The position numbers and the translations under genes are program-made. DNA of 64,000 nucleotides from Lacrimispora celerecrescens (GTDB lineage Bacteria; Bacillota; Clostridia; Lachnospirales; Lachnospiraceae). The notes beneath the pieces are model-generated. The model made no database searches. It saw only the letters and a program-made list of their open reading frames with translations, and was not told where the DNA came from. The DNA lies in contig NZ_JPME01000010.1 in the NCBI RefSeq assembly GCF_000732605.1, forward strand, positions 124,036 through 188,035, read 5' to 3'. Of this stretch, positions 45,209-53,744 are shown piece by piece (within the stretch, counting starts at the first letter, position 1; the number at the start of each line of letters is the position of its first letter).

Positions 45209-45619
45209 ATCGAACAAATCTCCTTATCAAACCTTAAATTTATTATTTCATCACTGAGTTTGGTTAACACCAATATACCGAATGCTATGCTTATATGATC
45301 TCAACTGGGCTGAAAATGCTTGAACTCAGCCTGCTCAGAAATCTTTCGGAGCCATGCTTGAAACGAACAGTACCTTCAGTAATGGCCGGCACTCTAATTA
45401 TATCATATATTTCAAGTAAATAACATGTATGCCTCAGCTGTTTTACCTAAGTTCCACAATACTTCAAGCTACAATTGTTTATAAATCAATTAATAAAATA
45501 TTCATTGAAACAGCCATTACAGAGAAAAGTACAGTTTTTGACTTGCAAACAAAAATTATAAGAACTATAATTTTATATTGTTTGCAGGAAAAATAAATAC
45601 AGCTACAGGAGGGATAACA
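45209..45619. other. Intergenic region upstream of the ClC gene
   Basis: About 400 bp without a gene. TTCAAGCAT occurs twice on the minus strand in a GC-richer patch (about 45310-45385) that stands out from its AT-rich surroundings and might be a fragment of a mobile or intergenic repeat. The right end holds the ClC promoter. Confidence 0.4.
45543..45586 (+). promoter_or_regulatory. ClC gene promoter within a nested inverted repeat
   Basis: TTGCAA (45543-45548), 17 bp, TATAAT (45566-45571). The promoter lies in a nested palindrome: TGCAAACAA (45544) with TTGTTTGCA (45578), and AAATTATA with TATAATTT around AGAAC. It could be an operator or a hairpin at the 5' end of the message. Confidence 0.5.
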
Positions 45620-47203
45620 ATGCAGACTGAATGTCACACGGTAAAGAATACCATCAATCGTTACCGAAGTTTTCGCTATGCTCTAATATTGGAAGGAATT
45701 GCTGTTGGTGCAATTTCAGGCGCTTTTGTTGTGCTTTTCCGGTATCTCCTGACTTATGCGGAGAAATTGCTTCATACAGTTTTAAACTATGGGAAAGATC
45801 ATATGTGGGTAATACCAGTGTGGTTTGTTTTTTTGACAGTTGCAGCTTTCGTTGTTGCAATGCTGTTGAAATGGGAATCCTTTATATCCGGAAGTGGAAT
45901 TCCCCAGGTAGAAGGTGAGATGATGGGGGAATTAGACCCCTGTTGGTGGAGAGTCCTGGTCGCAAAGATGGGTGGCGGTCTTCTTTCCATTGGGTGCGGT
46001 CTGTCGCTGGGAAGAGAGGGTCCAAGCATTCAGCTGGGTGCAATGGCTGCAAAGGGCTTGTCACGCCTGACAAAAAGAGCCAAGACAGAGGAGAAACTTC
46101 TAATTACATGCGGGGCTAGTGCCGGACTTTCTGCTGCATTTAATGCCCCTATTGCTGGTGTTTTATTCTCCTTAGAAGAGGTTCATAAACATTTTTCGCC
46201 AGAACTGCTTTTATCTACCATGGCCTCCTCCATTACGGCTGATTTCGTTTCCAGAAATGTGTTTGGCCTTCAGCCGGCTTTTAATTTTCAGATCAGCACC
46301 ATGATGCCTTTATCTACTTATGGCCACGTGATTCTTTTCGGGATAATCCTGGGAGGCATGGGAGTCCTTTATAATAACTGCCTTTCCATGACTCAGGATT
46401 TGTATATGAGAATACCATTTCAGGCAGTCCGGGTTCTGATTCCATTTTTACTGGCCGGAATCTTGGGCTTTACCTACCCATATGTTTTGGGCGGAGGTCA
46501 TTCTCTAGTGGAAACACTATCCAGCAGCCAGATGGTACTTGGAGCATTGATCGTACTTCTAATCGCAAAATTCAGTTTTTCCATGTTAAGCTTTGGCTGC
46601 GGTGCCCCGGGTGGAATTTTTCTTCCTCTTCTGGTAATCGGAGCGGTGATGGGAAGTATTTATTACCATGCCTCCGGATTGGTAACCGATTCCTTAAACG
46701 GACTTCTGGACAATTTTATCATTCTGGGAATGGCGGGTTGTTTTTCTGCCATTGTACGCGCTCCCATCACCGGGGTAATTCTGATCAGTGAAATGACTGG
46801 AAGTTTCTCTCATTTGCTGACACTGTCTATGGTTTCCCTGGTGGCCTATATCATCCCCGATATGCTTCATACAGCTCCCGTCTATGACCAGCTTCTTCAC
46901 CGGTTACTGGCAAAGATGAAACCGGAAATTCATTCTTCTCTTAGCAGAGAAAAGGTACTGGTGGAAGGAATGATATTTCACGGAAGTGATGCAGATGGAC
47001 AGAAGGTTTCTGAGATCAACTGGCCCCAAACCTGTCTGCTGGTATCACTTATGAGAGGCGAAGCGGAGTTTGTTCCCCGGGGAGATACAACATTATCCGC
47101 CGGAGATAAAATCGTAGTCCTGTGTGACGAATCCGCTCAGGCGAAACTCCACAGAGTCCTGCAGGAAATGTGTCAAACAGTAAAAATATCTTCTCAAAAA
47201 TAA
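45620..47203 (+). CDS. ClC-family chloride/proton antiporter with C-terminal RCK domain
   Basis: The 527-residue protein has the ClC selectivity motifs GSGIP (91-95), GREGP (131-135, with gating Glu133) and GAPGGIFLPLL, and the internal acidic pair SLEEVHK (Glu186-187) used for proton transfer in antiporters. It should therefore exchange Cl- for H+ across the inner membrane. About residues 430-527 form a TrkA-C/RCK-like domain (VSEINWPQTCLLVSLMRG, TTLSAGDKIVVLCD) that likely regulates gating. AGGAGGG precedes the ATG at 45620. No fluoride riboswitch is present and the GREGP motif is not of the fluoride type. Confidence 0.93.
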   Translation: MQTECHTVKNTINRYRSFRYALILEGIAVGAISGAFVVLFRYLLTYAEKLLHTVLNYGKDHMWVIPVWFVFLTVAAFVVAMLLKWESFISGSGIPQVEGEMMGELDPCWWRVLVAKMGGGLLSIGCGLSLGREGPSIQLGAMAAKGLSRLTKRAKTEEKLLITCGASAGLSAAFNAPIAGVLFSLEEVHKHFSPELLLSTMASSITADFVSRNVFGLQPAFNFQISTMMPLSTYGHVILFGIILGGMGVLYNNCLSMTQDLYMRIPFQAVRVLIPFLLAGILGFTYPYVLGGGHSLVETLSSSQMVLGALIVLLIAKFSFSMLSFGCGAPGGIFLPLLVIGAVMGSIYYHASGLVTDSLNGLLDNFIILGMAGCFSAIVRAPITGVILISEMTGSFSHLLTLSMVSLVAYIIPDMLHTAPVYDQLLHRLLAKMKPEIHSSLSREKVLVEGMIFHGSDADGQKVSEINWPQTCLLVSLMRGEAEFVPRGDTTLSAGDKIVVLCDESAQAKLHRVLQEMCQTVKISSQK

Positions 47204-47328
47204 AGTAAGCTGTTGATAGCTTTTTGAATAATCACAAGTCCTTCGAATTCAGAACATCTTCTATTCGCATCACGCAATGCCCTATACCCTTTTTCGATGA
47301 CTATAAACGAGAAAATTGTTACCTCTAT

Positions 47329-47385
47329 AAAAAATTGCACCCCTTTCGCCTAACATGTTATCACATGCCTAACTTTTGGGGTGCA
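47329..47385 (-). terminator. Terminator of the sugar-acid operon
   Basis: TGCACCCC (47336-47343) pairs with GGGGTGCA (47378-47385); on the minus strand ATTTTTT follows. It lies after the VOC gene, the last gene of the operon. Confidence 0.65.
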
Positions 47386-47433
47386 GTTAAAACTGAGGTT
47401 GATTTCGTTGCGTTGATTCAATTGGTTTTGCCG

Positions 47434-47781
47434 TTACTTTTGCATAATATGGATGGCAAAGCCGCCAAACTCACCGTCTAAATAGACATTCTTCAGTTTA
47501 CCTTCCTCGGAATATGCTGCTGTATCCATGTTAAAGGAGAAGCCTTTCTCTTTCAACTCTTCTGCGGCAGCGGTCAAATCAGGTGTACGCATAGCTATAT
47601 GGCCGTTTGCCCCCAGGAATGGAGCCTTCATACACTCGAAGTAAGGACCGCCGAATTCGGACTTTTGTCCATGACGAGGCTCCAGGTTAAACATCATGCT
47701 CAGAAGCTGAGCCAGTCTTTCTGCCTCCTCAGCATTTGGGGTATTGATGCCGATATGCTCCAGTTCAAATTTATTATTCAT
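47434..47781 (-). CDS. VOC family (glyoxalase-fold) protein
   Basis: A roughly 115-residue single vicinal-oxygen-chelate module: FELEHIGINTPNAEEAERLAQLL at the start with a metal-type His, GHIAMRTPDLTAAAEELKEKGF in the middle and FGGFAIHIMQK at the end with Glu/His-type ligands. Members are dioxygenases, isomerases or lyases. The start at 47781 follows AAAGAGG. It is the last gene of the acid-sugar operon, 120 bp after the permease, so it may act on a keto-acid intermediate; function open. Confidence 0.78.
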   Translation of the reverse strand: MNNKFELEHIGINTPNAEEAERLAQLLSMMFNLEPRHGQKSEFGGPYFECMKAPFLGANGHIAMRTPDLTAAAEELKEKGFSFNMDTAAYSEEGKLKNVYLDGEFGGFAIHIMQK

Positions 47782-47901
47782 AATATACCTCTTTCTCAAA
47801 ATGTCAGTTGATTATCCGTTTCATATAAAGTCGGATATTTTTTTGATACACATTGAATGCGTTTGGTCACTGCTTGCCATTCATTTAAGTAATTTAGAAT
47901 C

Positions 47902-49182
47902 TTACATTGGGAACAATAGCAAAGCTCCGGCAGTTAAAGCAAGCAGGCGGATAAAGTACATCGGAATTGTGTATTTCCAAAACTCTATTAGCTTGTACTT
48001 ACCAATTCCCATTACCATAGCTGGCATACCGTCAATTGGTAAGAAATGGCCATTCCAGCCCGAAACTACAATTGCAGCAGCTGCTGCTGTTGGATTTAGG
48101 CCCAAGCTCATGCAGGTAGCAATAGCCATAGGTGCAAATACATACACAGTGCCTATAGTGGATCCTGTAAGGGTTGCAAGTACACTTGTTAACATGCAGA
48201 AAACAAAGATCAGGATGAAAGGATTGATATTAGTACCAAGCATATTAGCTACAGTTTCACCAACTAAAGCAGTTAAGCCTGTACTGCCTAGAGCATCAGC
48301 AACACCGATGACGCCAGCAGACATCAAAATAATTGGAGCACCGATGTTGTTACGAATTTCATCGAAATTCAGAACACCGATAGCTAAAATCAGACATGCA
48401 GATAAACCTGGAATCATATATCCTGCATCGCCAACTTTACTTTGAAGAATCATACCAACAACAGCTGCAATAAAGGCCGCATATGTTGTATTTTCTTTCC
48501 ATTTTGGTAAATCGTAAACTGTTTCTTTAGACTTATTAGCGTCAATTTCTGTATCTTCAACATTTTTGTTAGGTAGAACTTTATAACCAATTAAAGCCCA
48601 TACTACATAAGCTAATGAAAGTATTAGATTTACAATAGAGAATTTTGCTAAGGAAACGCTGGTAATACCTGAACCAGCAGCTCCTAAAACAGCAATAACA
48701 ATACCATATTGTAATGTAACATTTACAGGAATTAGTGGATGATTAGCTGCGAAACCAGCAGCAGCAATAACTTTACCACGTGGTAACTTGTCAGTATACT
48801 GTATAGTAGATAATATACCTAAAGTAAGAACATAGAATGCTGTTGAGCCCGTGCCAAAGATACTGCTAGCCAACATAACGATAATAAATAACAGTATATA
48901 TGCCTTAAATCCACCTTTGTTAGCCATATTCAAAATTGTTTTTCTAAAAGTACCAATAAGGCTGGTTTTTTGAAGAGCGGCCACGATTGCCATGAAAGAG
49001 GCAAGCATAATAATGGTAGCGTTAGAAAAACCGCCGAAAGCAGTCTTGATATCGGTTATTCCAAAAAGAACCATTAGCAGACATGCGAGAATTGGAGGTG
49101 CACCGAACGGAAGTTTTTCTGTCATGATTAAAATAATCATGAATACAGTGATAGCAATGGCAATAATCATTGGGATAGTCAT
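47902..49182 (-). CDS. SLC13/CitM-type anion permease
   Basis: The 426-residue membrane protein has about ten to eleven hydrophobic segments and the internal repeat pattern of the divalent-anion/arsenite superfamily (EKLPFGAPPILACLLMVLFG, FSNATIIMLASFMAIVAALQ, and a second GGAPIILMSAGVIG-like segment). Members import carboxylates, citrate or other anions. In this operon a sugar acid is the expected cargo. The ATG at 49182 follows GAGAGGAG. A 111-bp gap separates it from pdxA2. Confidence 0.85.
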   Translation of the reverse strand: MTIPMIIAIAITVFMIILIMTEKLPFGAPPILACLLMVLFGITDIKTAFGGFSNATIIMLASFMAIVAALQKTSLIGTFRKTILNMANKGGFKAYILLFIIVMLASSIFGTGSTAFYVLTLGILSTIQYTDKLPRGKVIAAAGFAANHPLIPVNVTLQYGIVIAVLGAAGSGITSVSLAKFSIVNLILSLAYVVWALIGYKVLPNKNVEDTEIDANKSKETVYDLPKWKENTTYAAFIAAVVGMILQSKVGDAGYMIPGLSACLILAIGVLNFDEIRNNIGAPIILMSAGVIGVADALGSTGLTALVGETVANMLGTNINPFILIFVFCMLTSVLATLTGSTIGTVYVFAPMAIATCMSLGLNPTAAAAAIVVSGWNGHFLPIDGMPAMVMGIGKYKLIEFWKYTIPMYFIRLLALTAGALLLFPM

Positions 49183-49293
49183 TTGATTGAACTCCTCTCT
49201 ATTATACAGGATTATTTTTTGCATTTGGGACATTATATCAATTCAATCGTTCTGTTTGGTAAAATGCGTGTACAGTGTATATACCGTACAATA

Positions 49294-50388
49294 TCAGGCT
49301 TCTTTCCTGGCATGAACCATAAGGATGGCATAATCTATGGCATTGACCAGGCTCAGCTCGCTGGAACGACCGCTGCCTGCAAGGTCGATGCCGGTGCCAT
49401 GGTCCACGCTGGCACGAATGATAGGCAGACCCAGGGTTACATTCACACCTTCGACAGCCTCCCAGTGCTTTTCCTCACGGTTATAAACAAAGCCTTTCAC
49501 CTTTAATGGGATATGACCTTGATCGTGGTACATGGCCACAACGATGTCATACCATCCGCCCAGTGCCTTAGAGAACACGGTATCGGGAGGCGTAGGCTTC
49601 TTTTCAGGGATTATGATGCCCTCAGCCATGGCAGCCTCGATGGCAGGCTGGATTTCTTTGACTTCCTCCCAGCCAAACATGCCGTTCTCACCACAATGGG
49701 GATTCAGCCCTGCAACGCCAATTTTAGGTTCTTTAATTCCCAGTGCTTTACAGCCTTCGTTGGCAATGCGGATGCAATCCAGGACACGATCCTTCTTGAC
49801 ACGGTCACAAGCTTCTCGTAAAGACACATGAGTGGAAACATGGACGACCCGCAGATCGCCGTGAGCCAGCATCATGGTGTACTTAGGGGTGTCCGTGTAA
49901 TCAGCATAAATCTCGGTATGGCCTGAGTAGTGGTGGCCAGCCATGTTTATGGCTTCCTTGCTCAGAGCATTGGTAACCGTAGCATCGATCTGGCCAGCCA
50001 GAGCCAGCTCAATAACTTTTACAACGTACTGGAAAGCTGCCTCTCCGCCCAGAGCACAGGCTCCCACGCCAAAAGGCTCAGGTACATCCATACTGGAGGT
50101 ATCCGGAATTTCGTCTGCAGGAATCAGCTTCAAATCCATTAAGTCGATGGTGCCATAGGTATACTTGCCTTCGGTGGGTGTGGATACCACATTCAGCTCC
50201 AGATGAATGCCGTGAACTATCCCGGCCACCTTCAGAGCGTAACGCATGGAAGTCTCGTCGCCTACTACTAAGGGTTTACAACGCTGGTAGATTTCCTCAT
50301 CTGCCAGTGCGCGAACAGTTATTTCAGGACCATTTCCAAAGGGGTCTCCCATAGAAATGCCTATCACAGGTTTAAATTTCATACTCAT
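49294..50388 (-). CDS. pdxA2: PdxA2-type 4-phospho-threonate/erythronate 3-dehydrogenase
   Basis: The 364-residue protein is in the PdxA family: IGISMGDPFGNGPEI at the N-terminus, metal His in GHHYSGHTE, and NPHCGENGMFG and YHDQGHIPLK carrying the other metal His residues. Versions next to DUF1537 kinases oxidise 4-phospho-D-threonate or -erythronate, which decarboxylates to dihydroxyacetone phosphate. The kinase gene in the same operon (53745-54986) supports this. It begins 1 nt after the DapA-like gene stop, so translation is coupled. Confidence 0.9.
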   Translation of the reverse strand: MSMKFKPVIGISMGDPFGNGPEITVRALADEEIYQRCKPLVVGDETSMRYALKVAGIVHGIHLELNVVSTPTEGKYTYGTIDLMDLKLIPADEIPDTSSMDVPEPFGVGACALGGEAAFQYVVKVIELALAGQIDATVTNALSKEAINMAGHHYSGHTEIYADYTDTPKYTMMLAHGDLRVVHVSTHVSLREACDRVKKDRVLDCIRIANEGCKALGIKEPKIGVAGLNPHCGENGMFGWEEVKEIQPAIEAAMAEGIIIPEKKPTPPDTVFSKALGGWYDIVVAMYHDQGHIPLKVKGFVYNREEKHWEAVEGVNVTLGLPIIRASVDHGTGIDLAGSGRSSELSLVNAIDYAILMVHARKEA

Positions 50389-50389
50389 A

Positions 50390-51298
50390 TTAACACATCC
50401 CTTTGTCGGCGTTTTCCTTCAAAACTTGTTTTAGTGCGGTGGCGCCTTCGTCGCATAGGTAGTTGAATGGACGGCGGCAGTCGCCTACAGGATAACCAAG
50501 CAGAGAAACAGCCTTTTTAACAACCGTGTTCGGATTGCCATATTTGAATACGGCACGGAAGGAGGCGATGGAGTCTTGGGCGGCTTTCGCCTCTTCAAGC
50601 TTACCAGCCTTGAACAGTTCATAAATAGATGCAAGAACTTGAGGGTATACGTTTGCACATCCTGCGATGCCGCCTGCACCTCCTGCCTCCAGGCAAGGCA
50701 GAATCAGTGAATCGTTTCCGGACAAAACACGGAAGTCTTTGTCTAGGCCCTTTGTAAGGTTGATGTAGGCAAGTAAGTTATCCCAGTCACCGCTTGAGTC
50801 TTTGGCGCCCATGATGATGTCTACATCTTTCGCCAGCTTTGCAACGGTTTCAGGAAGCAATTTGTTGCCTGTGCGTGCAGGGATGTTGTACAGCACGATT
50901 GGAATGTCTACATGCTTGGCAATCTCCACGTAATGGTCGTAAAGCTCTTTTTGAGAAGCTAGTGCAAAGCTGGGGGTGATAATGGATAGCACATCGGCAC
51001 CAAGCTCCTGCGCTTTCCTGCTGATACGAATGGTATCAGCCGTGGAAATGCAGCCGGTACCTGCGTACACCGGAACGCGATGCTTTACTTGATCGATCGT
51101 AGCTTCAAGAACCTCAATTTTTTCATTTTCACTTAGGATGTACCCTTCGCCGTTGGTTCCAAACGGGAACAGACCATGGACGCCGCCCTCCAACATGCGT
51201 TCAATCTGGTTTCCCAGCTCCTTCAGATTGATCGATTCATCAGGATTCATCGGGGTCAGAATCGGTGGGATAATGCCTTTTAATTCAACATTCTTCAT
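50390..51298 (-). CDS. DapA/NanA family aldolase or lyase
   Basis: The 302-residue TIM-barrel protein has the DHDPS/N-acetylneuraminate lyase pattern: GIIPPILTPMNPDESINL, FPFGTNGEGYILSENEK, VPVYAGTG, the catalytic Tyr in VLYNIPARTGN, and the Schiff-base Lys in IMGAKDSSGDW. Reactions in the family split or form C-C bonds with pyruvate or dehydrate sugar acids. In this operon a 2-keto-3-deoxy acid aldolase or sugar-acid dehydratase is likely, not lysine synthesis. I start at 51298 after AAGGAGAGAG. Confidence 0.9.
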   Translation of the reverse strand: MKNVELKGIIPPILTPMNPDESINLKELGNQIERMLEGGVHGLFPFGTNGEGYILSENEKIEVLEATIDQVKHRVPVYAGTGCISTADTIRISRKAQELGADVLSIITPSFALASQKELYDHYVEIAKHVDIPIVLYNIPARTGNKLLPETVAKLAKDVDIIMGAKDSSGDWDNLLAYINLTKGLDKDFRVLSGNDSLILPCLEAGGAGGIAGCANVYPQVLASIYELFKAGKLEEAKAAQDSIASFRAVFKYGNPNTVVKKAVSLLGYPVGDCRRPFNYLCDEGATALKQVLKENADKGMC

Positions 51299-51330
51299 AA
51301 TAACTCTCTCCTTTTTTATTTGCATAATAA

Positions 51331-52494
51331 TCATAGGATTTCTAAGTACAGATTTCTTGCATCCTCTGCAGTTACAAGACGCATATTATTTACCAGTAAG
51401 CGCTGCACTTGCATACCGGCCTCTACTAAACCATCCAGATCCTCGGGTTGAACGCCAAATTCCTTTAAGCTGGTTGGGATTTCTAAATGACGTACGATCC
51501 GTTCAAGCTGCTCAATCAACCATTCTGCCTTTTCATTCGTTGTCTGGCAGATCGTATCGGTATCATGGCAGCAGCGGTCATAGGCCTGTGCAAAACGTTC
51601 CTGACAGACAGGTGCATTAAAACGCATAACCGGAGCCAGTAAGATAGCATTGGAAACGCCGTGAGCAATGTGATACTTGCCACCCAAAGGATAGCTTAGG
51701 GCGTGTACCGCTGTGGTACCGGAAGCTGTGATTGCAATACCCGCATAGAATGCAGCAATCTGCATCTTGTTCTTCGCTTCCATTGCCTCGGGATCATCAC
51801 AGGCAGGGATAATATTGTTCAAAATCAGATCAAGCGCTTCCATGGCAAAGGTGTCTGAAAATGGATTAGCCTTTTTGCTGGTGTAGCACTCAATGGCGTG
51901 AGCTAAGGCATCCACGCCGGTAGCGGCAGCGATCGGTCTAGGTAAATTTTTAATCATACGGGCATCTAAAATCACATAATTGGCAATCATATTTTCATTT
52001 ATTATGCCAACTTTCAGCTCCTTTTCCGGAACTGCGACAATGGCATTTGGTGTTACCTCCGCACCGGTGCCTGCGGTGGTGGGAATCAGAATTGTTGGGA
52101 CACACTTTTTTGCACGCCCAGGCTCATCCAGTAGTTCCTTTACACCGTATTCATCGGTTACAAGCACGCTGGCCAGCTTGGCTGCATCCAAAACACTGCC
52201 GCCGCCGCAGGCAATAATCATATCTGCGCCGATTGCCTTGAAATGATCAACAATATTCTGCACGGCTATGTAGGACGGCTCTGGCGGAATCTCGTCCAGT
52301 ACATAGTAATCTGCTCCCGCAGCCTTTACAGCTGCTTCCGGCAAATCAAACAGGCCGGAGTCATGTATTCCCTTGTCGGTAAACATGGCTACACGTTTAA
52401 CTTGATGATCCTTTAGGATTGTGGTAATATTGTCTATTGAGTTTTCGCCGCCGTAAACGGCATGGGGCAATTTTACATTGTATACAGTCTGCAT
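51331..52494 (-). CDS. Iron-containing alcohol dehydrogenase
   Basis: The 387-residue enzyme has the group III ADH signature: the dinucleotide loop ACGGGSVLDAAK, PTTAGTGAEVT, and metal ligands in DARMIK, DALAHAIE, HALSYPLGGKYHIAHG. It uses NAD(P)H and Fe2+ to reduce or oxidise small aldehydes/alcohols. In this operon it may convert a semialdehyde or aldehyde released by the DapA-like enzyme. GAAGGAG precedes the ATG. Length and motifs are complete. Confidence 0.92.
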   Translation of the reverse strand: MQTVYNVKLPHAVYGGENSIDNITTILKDHQVKRVAMFTDKGIHDSGLFDLPEAAVKAAGADYYVLDEIPPEPSYIAVQNIVDHFKAIGADMIIACGGGSVLDAAKLASVLVTDEYGVKELLDEPGRAKKCVPTILIPTTAGTGAEVTPNAIVAVPEKELKVGIINENMIANYVILDARMIKNLPRPIAAATGVDALAHAIECYTSKKANPFSDTFAMEALDLILNNIIPACDDPEAMEAKNKMQIAAFYAGIAITASGTTAVHALSYPLGGKYHIAHGVSNAILLAPVMRFNAPVCQERFAQAYDRCCHDTDTICQTTNEKAEWLIEQLERIVRHLEIPTSLKEFGVQPEDLDGLVEAGMQVQRLLVNNMRLVTAEDARNLYLEIL

Positions 52495-52549
52495 CTGACA
52501 TCACTCCTTCTGGTAATCATTTAGTAAAAGACTTCCTTGTGGCTGTTAC

Positions 52550-53713
52550 TCATTTTGTGCCCTCGCCGGAGGTAGGGTTGTACACGCCGTCGAACTCACG
52601 TTTTGCGCCGATAACATCTTCTTCGGTGAAGCTAACGTATTTAATGCACTTACGGGTGTACGCTGCGTATGTCAGATGCAGTCTGCCATCGGTGCTCTGC
52701 ATCAGGTAAGGGTACTCGTACTGTTTGTTGTTTGTTTTATTCTCCTCACCGATGTATCCCTCGCCGCGTTCCATCAAGCGGATTAATGGGAAAGTAAGAC
52801 CGCCGTCTTCGGACAGTGCCACAGCAACAGGGCAACGCAGCCCCGGCCATGCAGCTTTGCCTGGAACAGGTGATGGAGTGGCGGTGGGATTATATGCCAC
52901 AGCAACACGGCCGCTTTTGGTACGGATAGCACTAATAGAGGAATTATTGTTCGGCAGAGGAGTCGGTTTCGGCTCTGACCAGGTTTCACCCCAGTCCAGA
53001 GATTCGCTACGGTAGACATTGTCAGCCTCACGGCTTCGCATAAAAGCTGCAAGGTGCCCGTCATCAAGCTCCACAACGGTAGGATGAACACGGCCACGGC
53101 TGCCCGGCATCTCTACCATACGCCAGGATTTGCCCTGGTCATCAGAAATCTGGAATACGCTGGGGTCACCGGACAAACCTTCTTCAGAGTCGGTGCACAG
53201 CCAGTTGCCAAAAATCCAGCGGCCATTTTTCAGAATCTGAATCGGCTGGCGGCAGAAGCTGCCCTCTCTTTGGAAGACGGTTTCATAGCCGCCCCAGGTC
53301 AGGCCGCCATCAAAGCTCTTCTGGCATCTGATTTGAGAGGTGAACTGCATGTTGTCTTTGCCCGCAATGCGGTCCAGCTGCGCGGTGTACATACACCAAA
53401 CAGCACCGTCAGGGCCATTGAATAAAGATGGATTCTGCTCGCTGCGCTTTGGGTCACCGGAAACGGAGACTGGCTCTGTCCATCGTTGGGCGCCCTTTGG
53501 AAGGCGGGCACATACAATATGTACGTCGGCTTCTCCTTCATAAGTTCCAGCAAACCAGCAGCACAGCATATCGCCGTTTGGCAGTTCCAGCATGGCAGGA
53601 GAATGACAGGTGGCAAAAGGGCCGGGAGGTACCATGGATTCCACAGTACCCATTTCTTCGTTGCGGTAGATACGACCGTCTAAAGTCAAACCGGCGAGAG
53701 TAGGATAGTTCAT
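52550..53713 (-). CDS. BNR/sialidase-fold hydrolase or lyase, cytoplasmic
   Basis: The 387-residue protein is a six-bladed beta-propeller of the BNR_2 sialidase-like group. Asp-boxes S-x-D-x-G-x-T/S-W occur at SFDGGLTWGG (133), SDDQGKSWRM (190), SLDWGETWSE (238) and SEDGGLTFPL (301). An RVHPTVVELDDG strand and RSREADNVYRSE fit this subgroup. It lacks an N-terminal FRIP motif and a signal peptide, so a secreted sialidase is unlikely; it should work on an imported compound, perhaps a glycosidic or unsaturated sugar acid. Notably GC-rich. CTGGAGG precedes the ATG. Confidence 0.85.
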   Translation of the reverse strand: MNYPTLAGLTLDGRIYRNEEMGTVESMVPPGPFATCHSPAMLELPNGDMLCCWFAGTYEGEADVHIVCARLPKGAQRWTEPVSVSGDPKRSEQNPSLFNGPDGAVWCMYTAQLDRIAGKDNMQFTSQIRCQKSFDGGLTWGGYETVFQREGSFCRQPIQILKNGRWIFGNWLCTDSEEGLSGDPSVFQISDDQGKSWRMVEMPGSRGRVHPTVVELDDGHLAAFMRSREADNVYRSESLDWGETWSEPKPTPLPNNNSSISAIRTKSGRVAVAYNPTATPSPVPGKAAWPGLRCPVAVALSEDGGLTFPLIRLMERGEGYIGEENKTNNKQYEYPYLMQSTDGRLHLTYAAYTRKCIKYVSFTEEDVIGAKREFDGVYNPTSGEGTK

Positions 53714-53744
53714 AATTTATACCTCCAGTTCATATTTTGATATT

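Noticed and set aside
45543-45619. Fluoride riboswitch before the ClC gene
   Set aside because: The crcB aptamer motif is absent and the protein has the chloride-type GREGP motif.
50390-51298. Lysine-pathway dihydrodipicolinate synthase (dapA)
   Set aside because: Its operon partners are acid-sugar kinase, PdxA2 and Fe-ADH; no other lysine gene is near, so catabolic lyase is more likely.
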